37,830 nucleotides of DNA. Source: a virus. The notes under the pieces were generated by a model. The model ran no database searches and was not told the origin of the DNA. It was given only the letters and a program-made list of their open reading frames with translations. Positions 23,890-30,384 of this stretch are shown here, one piece after another (the stretch's first letter is position 1; the number at the start of each line of letters is the position of its first letter). Where the stretch lies: positions 1 to 37,830 of IMG/VR virus record IMGVR_UViG_3300028895_000214. One strand, written 5' to 3'. The translations under genes were made by a program, and so were the position numbers.

Positions 23890-25439
23890 ATATACTACCA
23901 GCACCGGACAGGCTCGGGCTCCCGGGACAATTTAGATCCTGGAGGCCATACCAGGAGGAGGCGGCGCTCGCGATTATCGACTCCGACCGCGTCCCGCTGA
24001 TCCAGGTTCAGCCGACAGGATCCGGCAAGTCGTTAACCTACGCGGCCGCGGCCCTTCTGGGGTTCGACCGCGCCGTCTTTTTAACCTCGACGAAATCACT
24101 CCAGAGGCAGTTATTGACAGAGTTCGAGCCGATCGGACTTGTCGAGGTCAAGGGTCGGAACGCTTACGAATGTCTTAAACACGGCGGGAACTGCGAGAAC
24201 CAGGCATGTCAATTCGGTTATAATTGCAAGCTCGCCGACGGCGGCTGTTATTATTTCGACGCGATCCGGACGGCGAAACGCTCCCGGTTTGTTTCAACAA
24301 ATTACCATTTTTACACTCTAATTAATCGGTTCAGCGAGAACCCGCTCGGGGAGTTCGATCTCGTAGTCGCGGACGAGGGCCACGGAGTCCCGGAGGTTCT
24401 GACAAGCTGTTTAAAAGAGACGCTGAGACGGGACGAGTTCCCGGACATGCCGGAGTCAACGGACGTCGAAACCTGGCGCGGCTGGATCCGGCTCCAGCTC
24501 GAGCAAATTAGTAATTTGTTAGATGATGAAAAGCGCCGGGGCTCGGCCAAATTCGGCGACATGCGGTTATTGAAAAAGATCTACTCCAGGAAACGCAAGC
24601 TCGAGAACCTCCAGGGGATCGACTCCGGCTGGCTTGTCTATAAAGTAAAAAACGGTTACGAGTTCGCCCCGATAGATATCTCCTCCCATGCCCAGCGGTT
24701 ACTTTTCAGCAACGGCGCCCAGGTTCTTATCACGAGCGCCACGGTCAGGGAGAAAACAGCGGAGCTCCTGGGGTTCGACACTCGTCCCGAGGGTTACAGG
24801 TTCCTTGAATACCCGTCGACGTTCCCGGTCGAGCGGCGGCTCGTTACTTATATCCCGACCGCTCGGGTCGACCACAGGATGGACGAGTTCAGCCGCCGGG
24901 CCTGGTTACAGAAAATAGTTAACATTATCCGGCCCCGGCTGGATCGCAAAGGGATAATTCATTCCGTCAGCTACAAGCGCGGGGAAGAAATAGCGGAGTT
25001 CCTGGAGGATCGGTTCGGATCCGAGCTCACGGTTATAAGTCATAATTCAAAAAATATTAATGATAAAGTCCACGAGTTCCGCGCATGTCACGACGCCGCG
25101 GTTATTATCTCCCCGAGTCTTACGACGGGTTATGACTTTCCGGGCGGACAATGCGAATACCAAATTATTTCAAAACTAGCGTTCCCGGACGGGCGGGATC
25201 CGCTCCACAGGGAACGAATGAAACTCGATCGAGATTACGGGGCTTATCTAACAGCTCAACAGCTCGTCCAGGCGTCGGGGCGCGGGATGCGCTCGGCGAC
25301 TGATCGATGCGAGACATTTATTATTGACGACCACTGGACATGGTTCGGGAAAAAGTTCTCCGAGTTTATCCCGGCCTGGTTCAGATCGGCGTTAAGAAAA
25401 TCCCGGGGGATCCCGGGAGCTCCGGCCCGGGCCTGTTAA
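23886..25439 (+). CDS. XPD/DinG-like SF2 DNA helicase with cysteine cluster
   Basis: A 517-residue helicase. Motifs: 'RSWRPYQEEAALAI' (Q-motif region), Walker A PTGSGKS (43-49), motif Ia 'FLTSTKSLQRQ', Walker B VADEGH (161-166), 'LITSATVREKT' (motif III), and 'QLVQASGRGMRSATDRCETF' (motif VI, about 458-477). Between Walker A and B are Cys96, 103, 108, 114 and 121 followed by YYF, the place and style of the 4Fe-4S domain of XPD/DinG. Walker B is DEGH rather than DEAH. It probably unwinds DNA at replication or repair. It begins the replication block. Confidence 0.88.
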   Translation: MNILPAPDRLGLPGQFRSWRPYQEEAALAIIDSDRVPLIQVQPTGSGKSLTYAAAALLGFDRAVFLTSTKSLQRQLLTEFEPIGLVEVKGRNAYECLKHGGNCENQACQFGYNCKLADGGCYYFDAIRTAKRSRFVSTNYHFYTLINRFSENPLGEFDLVVADEGHGVPEVLTSCLKETLRRDEFPDMPESTDVETWRGWIRLQLEQISNLLDDEKRRGSAKFGDMRLLKKIYSRKRKLENLQGIDSGWLVYKVKNGYEFAPIDISSHAQRLLFSNGAQVLITSATVREKTAELLGFDTRPEGYRFLEYPSTFPVERRLVTYIPTARVDHRMDEFSRRAWLQKIVNIIRPRLDRKGIIHSVSYKRGEEIAEFLEDRFGSELTVISHNSKNINDKVHEFRACHDAAVIISPSLTTGYDFPGGQCEYQIISKLAFPDGRDPLHRERMKLDRDYGAYLTAQQLVQASGRGMRSATDRCETFIIDDHWTWFGKKFSEFIPAWFRSALRKSRGIPGAPARAC

Positions 25440-25704
25440 GAAGTCGGGATTAAAAAACGGCAAGCGAGCGAGCGACTCGCGGATCCAGCGACTCAGCGAC
25501 AGGCCCAGGAGCCGAGACCAGAACGAAGGGAGGTCGATAATTTTATGGTCTGACTCTTTTTTAACGGAAATGAGCATATTTTGTGCAAAGTCCGGATCCC
25601 GGGACGTTTAGGGATATTCGGCCCGGGGCCGGATTTATTATCAGCGAGTTAATTTTTATTAATCATATTTACTTATTAACATTTTAACGAGGAGATTTTT
25701 AATT
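25440..25704. other. Intergenic region between helicase and recombination genes
   Basis: A 265-base gap. The first part is rich in GCGAG/GCGACTC repeats (about 25463-25500). A GGGAGGT at about 25529 is followed only by a two-codon frame, so it is either a vestige or a decoy. A small GC stem CGGCCC/GGGCCG (25619-25631) precedes AT-rich sequence (25632-25690) and the GAGGAG of the next gene. A promoter in the AT-rich part is plausible, but no clear -35/-10 pair was found. Confidence 0.4.
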
Positions 25705-26529
25705 ATGAGTCCTATTAGTTTAAAGCAAGACGATATCGTCGAGGGCGGCGGATTGATAGACGATATCGACGTCCGGTTTGTTAAATGCCGTTTTGAAATG
25801 TTTGATTATGGCGGGAACGCTAAAGTCGAGGTTCCGTCTCTGGGAATTGAAATGCAACCAGTCGACGGGGGCGATATTATTAAACAGAACTGGTCAATCG
25901 GGAAAAAGTCCGACTGGCGCGTCGACGCCGGAGGCAAGGGAATAACTCCAGTCTCCGACCGGATCAAGGGAATATCTGACAAGTCAAATCTGGGGATCCT
26001 GTTAAATTCGATATTCGATGCCGGGTTCCCACAGGACAGGATCGACGACGATATCTCAGTCCTGGAGGACATGGTTTGTCACGTTCTCCGCGTCGCGCCT
26101 CCGGCGAGACCAGGTCTCAAGTCGGAAAAGAAAAACAAGGATTTTGAGACAACGATCCTCACAGTCTCCGAAATTCTTTATTATCCCTGGGAGGAAAAGA
26201 AATCCGGGGCCGCCGCCGCCGCTGACAAGGCAAAAGGCGGAGGCAAAGCCAAGTCAAAGTCTAAGTCGAAAGCTAAAGACAAGGGCAATAACAAGGGCGC
26301 CGACTCAGACGTCGACGTCGAGGCCGAGGCGATCGCTTGTATTACAACAGTCCTGGAGGAGGCCAAGGATAACAGGATCTCAGTCCGGCGCCTGGCTCCG
26401 GCCATGTTTAAAATTATCAAGGATCACCCGGCAAGGAACGAGATCGCGTCCCACGCTACCAGCGACGAGTTCCTGGAGTCCCAGACGTTTTTTGATTACG
26501 ACGACGGGTTCCTGGCACTCCCGGAATAA
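25705..26529 (+). CDS. Putative ssDNA-binding-like recombination accessory protein
   Basis: A 274-residue protein in two parts. Residues about 1-165 are beta-rich (DDIDVRFVKCRFEMFDYGG, WSIGKKSDWRVDAGGKGI) and could be an OB-like or related fold. A flexible Lys/Ser/Ala linker follows (about 172-205, KAKSKSKSKAKDKGNNKG). The C-terminal 65 residues resemble a winged helix ('ACITTVLEEAKDNRISVRRL'). The position directly before an exonuclease and an annealing ATPase suggests ssDNA binding or recombination mediation. That is inference, and I cannot name a family. Confidence 0.55.
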   Translation: MSPISLKQDDIVEGGGLIDDIDVRFVKCRFEMFDYGGNAKVEVPSLGIEMQPVDGGDIIKQNWSIGKKSDWRVDAGGKGITPVSDRIKGISDKSNLGILLNSIFDAGFPQDRIDDDISVLEDMVCHVLRVAPPARPGLKSEKKNKDFETTILTVSEILYYPWEEKKSGAAAAADKAKGGGKAKSKSKSKAKDKGNNKGADSDVDVEAEAIACITTVLEEAKDNRISVRRLAPAMFKIIKDHPARNEIASHATSDEFLESQTFFDYDDGFLALPE

Positions 26530-26543
26530 TTTAACCAGAGGAG

Positions 26544-26596
26544 GAGCGGAGTCCTGGGGCCTGGTATTAATGACAGAGGCGCTGGGATCTCCGCTC
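26544..26596 (+). repeat. 8-base inverted repeat before the exonuclease gene
   Basis: GAGCGGAG (26544-26551) and CTCCGCTC (26589-26596) can pair around a 37-base loop in the 89-base gap. The left arm touches a GGAGG with no gene at a proper distance. This could be an RNA switch controlling the exonuclease start at 26619. Confidence 0.4.
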
Positions 26597-26618
26597 CGAT
26601 CGGAGGGAACTCCAGCTA

Positions 26619-27185
26619 ATGGAAATAAAAGTTATTGAAACTGAATTGATCCTCCAGAGTCACTCGGGAATGAACCGGGCGCCGGGTCTCCACTTGTCCG
26701 ACGTGCTCGACTCCCTGGAGGAGGAGGTTTTTAAAATTAAGCGCCCAGCTCGGAGCTGGGGCGAGGGAGACACTATTTGCATGGACACGGGGTTTTTATT
26801 CGAGGAGGCGCTCAGCTACGCGATGTCCGACAGTATGGCCGAGCGCCTGGACTCAGAGGTCGAGCTCGACGGGATCCTGGGATCCCCGGACGGGATCCGG
26901 TTCGAGACGGATCCATGGACGCTCGAGGAGTTTAAAGCCACCTGGAAAAGTTCAAACAATAGAGTCGAGGATAACTGGCGCTGGCTCACACAGATTAAAA
27001 GTTACTTGTGGATGATCGGCGGCGGGATGGACACTTGTATTTTACGTGTTCTTTATCTGAACGGAAACTACAAGGGATCCGGGCCCCAATATCGCGCATA
27101 TGAATTGACGTTCACGGAGCCGGAGCTCCGGAGTAATTGGAAAATGATTAAAAAAGAAGCGCGGCGCCGCGGCTGGATCGAATAA
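26619..27185 (+). CDS. PD-(D/E)XK exonuclease (RecB/Cas4-like)
   Basis: A 188-residue nuclease. The core motifs are in order: Gly58 and Glu62 in TGFLFEEALS, Asp91 in GSPDGI, Glu104 and Lys106 in LEEFKATWK, and Gln125/Tyr129 in LTQIKSYLWM. This is the RecB-type arrangement with the motif III Q-x3-Y. It lacks the Cys cluster of Cas4. It would resect phage DNA ends for recombination with the Sak4-like ATPase encoded nearby. The start has GGAGGG upstream (26603-26608). Confidence 0.85.
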   Translation: MEIKVIETELILQSHSGMNRAPGLHLSDVLDSLEEEVFKIKRPARSWGEGDTICMDTGFLFEEALSYAMSDSMAERLDSEVELDGILGSPDGIRFETDPWTLEEFKATWKSSNNRVEDNWRWLTQIKSYLWMIGGGMDTCILRVLYLNGNYKGSGPQYRAYELTFTEPELRSNWKMIKKEARRRGWIE

Positions 27186-27200
27186 CAACAGATTGACAAG

Positions 27201-27237
27201 TTATTGAGACGGTTTATTGAGACGAGTTATTGAGACG
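27201..27237 (+). repeat. Three copies of an 11-base unit with 13-base period
   Basis: TTATTGAGACG at 27201-27211, 27214-27224 and 27227-27237, separated by 2 bases each. They fill the gap after the exonuclease and end directly at GGAGG (27239-27243) of the next gene. Confidence 0.8.
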
Positions 27238-27251
27238 AGGAGGTCGACACA

Positions 27252-27506
27252 TTGAATAATTATAAAAAATTAATCACCCTGGAGGAGGCGGAGTCCCGGT
27301 TCTCCAGGAGCGGCCCGGGATTTATCCGACTGTTAGGGATCCGGGGACTCATTAATATTTACAATTACGACGGCCGGGAGCTGGTCGACGAGTTCGAGCT
27401 CTGCAAAATGCTAGAGACGGAGGCGGAGAACGGAACCTCCAGGGAGAACGATCTCGAGTCCAGGGCCCCGGGGCCAGAGGAGGTCAGAACAAATGACAAA
27501 AATTAA
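27252..27506 (+). CDS. Small protein, possibly DNA-binding
   Basis: An 84-residue protein with a TTG start at 27252, supported by GGAGG at 27239-27243 (8-base spacing). The N-terminal 55 residues (LITLEEAESRFSRSGPGFIR, then IYNYDGRELVDEFELCKML) are compatible with a small winged or excisionase-like helix-turn-helix in which 'YDGRELVDEFEL' forms the wing. The tail is Glu-rich. The end overlaps the Sak4-like ATPase gene by 14 bases. Confidence 0.6.
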   Translation: MNNYKKLITLEEAESRFSRSGPGFIRLLGIRGLINIYNYDGRELVDEFELCKMLETEAENGTSRENDLESRAPGPEEVRTNDKN

Positions 27507-28221
27507 ATTGCCGAGCTCGTTTGAGCTGGCGACCGGGGAGGTCAGATCCCGGCTCGTCGTCGGACTATGCGCCCGGGAGAAATGCGGCAAGACGCATTTT
27601 TCATTGACAGCACCAGGCCCGATCGCTTTTTTTAATTTCGATATCGGAACCGAGGGAGTCGTCGGGAAATTTATCGACGACAAGGAAATCTATATCAGTA
27701 ATTATGATCCTGGATCCGAGGATCCAGAGTCGGAATGGGAACGCTTCGAGTCGGATTATCGCTCGATAATGCGCGTCCCGGAGATCCGGACGTTTATCAT
27801 TGATACAGCGACGGAGGCTTGGGAGCTCCTCCGGATCTCAGAATTTGGAAAACTCGATCAAGTTATGCCGCACCTATACGGGCCCGTCAATGCTACTTAT
27901 AGGCGGATGATCCGGGACGGTTACGACTGCGGGAAAAACATTATCTTGATCCATAAAATGAAGGCGGAGTATGTCAATAATGACAGAACCGGGAATTATG
28001 TCCAGGCGGGGTTCGCGGACACTCCCTTTTTGACACAAGTTAACCTCCAGATGTTTAGGGACTATAACTCCGAGACGGAGCGGACGGAGTTCTCCGCGCT
28101 GATAAGGGATTGCAGACAGACGCCGGAGATTAATAACGAAGTCCTCGAGGGCCCGCTCTGCACATTCCCGACTCTGGCGTTAATGGTTCTCCCGGACAGC
28201 GACGAGGAGGACTGGTATTAA
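27493..28221 (+). CDS. Sak4-like single-strand annealing ATPase (RecA-like core)
   Basis: A 242-residue ATPase of the AAA_24/Sak4 type. Walker A: VVGLCAREKCGKTHFSL (about 22-38), with GKT but a stretched loop. Then 'IAFFNFDIGTEGVV' and Walker B 'RTFIIDTATEAWELL'. A central segment 'NIILIHKMKAEYVNND' carries the sensor-like strand. The usual role is annealing or filament formation on ssDNA, with phage SSB and exonuclease. Here the exonuclease and a possible SSB are encoded just upstream, so the set is complete. Confidence 0.82.
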   Translation: MTKIKLPSSFELATGEVRSRLVVGLCAREKCGKTHFSLTAPGPIAFFNFDIGTEGVVGKFIDDKEIYISNYDPGSEDPESEWERFESDYRSIMRVPEIRTFIIDTATEAWELLRISEFGKLDQVMPHLYGPVNATYRRMIRDGYDCGKNIILIHKMKAEYVNNDRTGNYVQAGFADTPFLTQVNLQMFRDYNSETERTEFSALIRDCRQTPEINNEVLEGPLCTFPTLALMVLPDSDEEDWY

Positions 28222-28400
28222 TGAATAATTTCGATTATGAATTATTAATCCGCAAGATTGCTTTTGATTGCATTGTCGCGGCTATCCAGGAACGAGAAAT
28301 CGCGTTATATATCCCGGACAATATAGATAAGGACAAGTTCGTCGACGACGTCCGGGCTTATGTTAAACAGTTGATCGATAGAGCGGAGGCCCAGGAATGA
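28221..28400 (+). CDS. Small protein linking Sak4-like and ERCC4-type genes
   Basis: A 59-residue protein. It begins with MNNFDYELLIRKIAFDCIVA and ends with KQLIDRAEAQE. The start overlaps the preceding stop (TAATG) and the stop overlaps the next start (ATGA), so it is translationally coupled on both sides, which argues that it is real. It is acidic and helical. No function recognised. A small partner of the ATPase or the nuclease is possible. Confidence 0.65.
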   Translation: MNNFDYELLIRKIAFDCIVAAIQEREIALYIPDNIDKDKFVDDVRAYVKQLIDRAEAQE

Positions 28401-29110
28401 TATTAATTGACGACCGAATCGGATCCGGGGAACTCGCAAAGTATTTTAAAAACGGAACCGCCCAGCTCGCGACTCTGGACTCCGCCGACTTTTGTTTCGT
28501 CGGGAACGGGCCCGGGGGCGAGTCCTGGCTAGTCGGAATTGAACGGAAAAAGATCCGGGATCTCCTGGGAGATCTCGGGCGGTTCACGTCCGGCCAGTTG
28601 CCTAAAATGCTGGACGACTACCAGGCGAGATTTTTAATAATCGAGGGGATCTGGCGCCGGAACTACTCAACGGGTCTCCTGGAGGTTCCGAGATCCCGGC
28701 GCTGGGAGCCGCTCGCCCTGGGATCCCGTCAATTTATGCACAAGGAACTAGACGGGATTTTAAACACGTTCTCCCTGGTCGCCGGGCTCCAGGTTCGACA
28801 AACCGCGGACGAAAAAGAGACCGTCGCGCTCGTGCTTAGTATTTACCGCTGGTTCACGTCTAAAGAGTTCGACGAGCACCGGGCGCACCTGGCACAGGAG
28901 CCGACGGTCGCGGTTCTCCGGAAACCAAATCTCGTCGAACGGATCGCGAAGGAACTCCCCGGGATCGGATGGAAAAAGGCCAGGGCCGTCTCCAGGAGGT
29001 TTAAAACTCCCGTCGAGCTGGCGCTGAGTCAGTCCGCGGACTGGCTGGAGATCCCGGGAATAGGAAAAACACTCGCGGGCCGGGTCGTCGGGGCACTCCG
29101 GGGAGACTGA
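28397..29110 (+). CDS. ERCC4-type nuclease with C-terminal HhH (XPF/Mus81-like)
   Basis: A 237-residue structure-specific nuclease. Asp5-Asp6 in MILIDDRIGSGEL and the signature VGIERKKIRDLL (Glu49-Arg50-Lys51, Asp55) mark the ERCC4 catalytic core. The C-terminal part has two helix-hairpin-helix repeats: 'AKELPGIGWKKARAVSRRF' and 'WLEIPGIGKTLAGRVVGAL'. The layout is that of archaeal XPF nuclease without the helicase. It could resolve recombination or flap intermediates made by the upstream genes. Short for the family but with all parts present. Confidence 0.9.
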   Translation: MILIDDRIGSGELAKYFKNGTAQLATLDSADFCFVGNGPGGESWLVGIERKKIRDLLGDLGRFTSGQLPKMLDDYQARFLIIEGIWRRNYSTGLLEVPRSRRWEPLALGSRQFMHKELDGILNTFSLVAGLQVRQTADEKETVALVLSIYRWFTSKEFDEHRAHLAQEPTVAVLRKPNLVERIAKELPGIGWKKARAVSRRFKTPVELALSQSADWLEIPGIGKTLAGRVVGALRGD

Positions 29111-29271
29111 GTTTTTTATTAACATATTTGAATAAATCCGGTCAGCTCCAGGGTCAACCTGGCCAGCTGGAGCCGGCACCGGGAAATATTGATTATTAAC
29201 AGAACACGGGAGAGTCGTCTATATTCACATTTACAATAATTACCAGCAAATTTAAAAGGGAGGTTTGAAAA
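29111..29271. other. Intergenic region with nested hairpin
   Basis: A 161-base gap. A T-rich run (29112-29117) follows the stop. GCTCCAG (29145-29151) pairs with CTGGAGC (29167-29173), and inside them CCAGG (29148-29152) can pair alternatively with CCTGG (29158-29162). The rest is AT-rich up to GGGAGG at about 29258-29263. It separates the recombination genes from the nucleotide/polymerase genes and may contain their promoter, though no clear one is visible. Confidence 0.4.
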
Positions 29272-29415
29272 ATGTCAATGTTAGAGGATCTCGAGGCGAT
29301 GTTTCCAGAGCTCACGGACGAGGATCTGGTATTTTTAACAAACAAACAAACAGATTCAATGGTTTATTTACCTTATTCAGAGGAGGACACTATCAATGTT
29401 AAGGAAAAAAGTTAA
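29272..29415 (+). CDS. Small acidic protein upstream of the PurZ-like gene
   Basis: A 47-residue protein (start MSMLEDLEAMFPELTDEDLV, end EEDTINVKEKS). GGGAGG lies 8-9 bases upstream of the ATG at 29272, among the best sites in the genome. The end overlaps the start of the next gene by 20 bases. It is strongly acidic and helical. No family recognised. The coupling suggests that it works with, or regulates the translation of, the synthetase-like protein. Confidence 0.6.
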   Translation: MSMLEDLEAMFPELTDEDLVFLTNKQTDSMVYLPYSEEDTINVKEKS

Positions 29416-30379
29416 TTTCATAATGGGCGCCCAGGCGGGACACGAGGGAGTCGGGGACGCGGCGGCTTACCTGGTCAGCAAATACCAGCTCGATGTCGTT
29501 ACCGCTTACTCAGCGACTTTTCCATGGCCGGAGCACTCCGCGATCGCGAACGGGAAAACAGTCAGGACGCGCCAGATCCCGGTCAGTATTCACGGGCACA
29601 CATTCGCCGTCGCGTTTTTCGGGCCCGGGTCGACGATCTCCCTGGAGGATCTCCAGGAGGATCTCGCGGAGATGTCGCCGGAATGTTGCGCGGTCGACGC
29701 CCAGGCGTTAGTCGTCGAGGATATCAACGGACGTCCCCAGGCGGCCAGCGCCGGGAGTCACGACATTTTGAAAAACGATCTCCGCCTGGTCAAACCGGAC
29801 GTTAGGGATCTCCTCCTGGACGCGCTCAAGTCCGGGGCGACGATTCTTTGCGAGGTTTACGGCGGTTTCGACCGATGCTCGATCCACGGCGTCGGGATCC
29901 GGGGAGCGGAGGAGCCGACAAGATATCACAAGCCAGTTAATCCGCTCGCGGCCATGGCGGAGCTCGGGCTCCCACAGAGGTATTTAGGCCACGTCTACGG
30001 AGTATTTGAACCGACGATCCGCTGGCGCGGGTTCGAGTCCCTCCCGTCGGATCTCTACGCGGACTCCGAGATCCTGGGAACCGTCCCGGCGTCTCACGAC
30101 TCGGAGGATCCCCAGGAGATCGCGTTCGACTTTTCGTTCGACAGGATCCAGAAATTTATCCAGGTCTGCGATCCGGATCTGCTTTATCTGAGCTCGGCGG
30201 AGCTCCTGGATCCCAGGGTCGCCAAGGTTCGTAAATATAAGGATCTCCCGGACTCAGTCACCGGGTTAATTAGTCAAATAGAGTCCCGGACAGCAAAAGC
30301 GGTCGCATTTGTCGGAGCGGGCCGGAGTATTCTCGATAGGAAAATTGACCGGATGGGGCTTGACACGAGGAGGTACTAG
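29396..30379 (+). CDS. Adenylosuccinate synthetase-like protein (PurZ/PurA superfamily)
   Basis: A 327-residue protein whose segments follow E. coli PurA in order: 'NFIMGAQAGHEGVGD' for the GDEGKGK loop, PEHSAIANGKT (His47) for AGHTLVINGEK, 'FFGPGSTISLEDLQEDL' for IGNGVVLSPAALMKEM, 'SGATILCEVYGG' for the FEGAQG region, 'YGVFEPTIRWRGFESLPSDL' for KAYSTRVGAGPFPTEL, and FVGAGRSILDRKI for STGPDRTETMI. It is about 100 residues shorter than PurA, close to phage PurZ. The loop is altered: the catalytic Asp is His16, and the Lys residues are Val19 and Asp21. The His acid is kept. It may make a modified purine nucleotide, or have another role. The polymerase gene follows after 5 bases. Confidence 0.7.
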   Translation: MLRKKVNFIMGAQAGHEGVGDAAAYLVSKYQLDVVTAYSATFPWPEHSAIANGKTVRTRQIPVSIHGHTFAVAFFGPGSTISLEDLQEDLAEMSPECCAVDAQALVVEDINGRPQAASAGSHDILKNDLRLVKPDVRDLLLDALKSGATILCEVYGGFDRCSIHGVGIRGAEEPTRYHKPVNPLAAMAELGLPQRYLGHVYGVFEPTIRWRGFESLPSDLYADSEILGTVPASHDSEDPQEIAFDFSFDRIQKFIQVCDPDLLYLSSAELLDPRVAKVRKYKDLPDSVTGLISQIESRTAKAVAFVGAGRSILDRKIDRMGLDTRRY

Positions 30380-30384
30380 TCACA

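Noticed and set aside
25529-25560. GGGAGGT followed by ATG suggesting a small gene after the helicase
   Set aside because: The ATG frame stops after two codons and no other start lies at a proper distance.
26570-26638. 22-codon frame overlapping the exonuclease start, possible leader peptide
   Set aside because: The only GGAGG is about 26 bases upstream, too far, and the peptide has no attenuation-type codon run.
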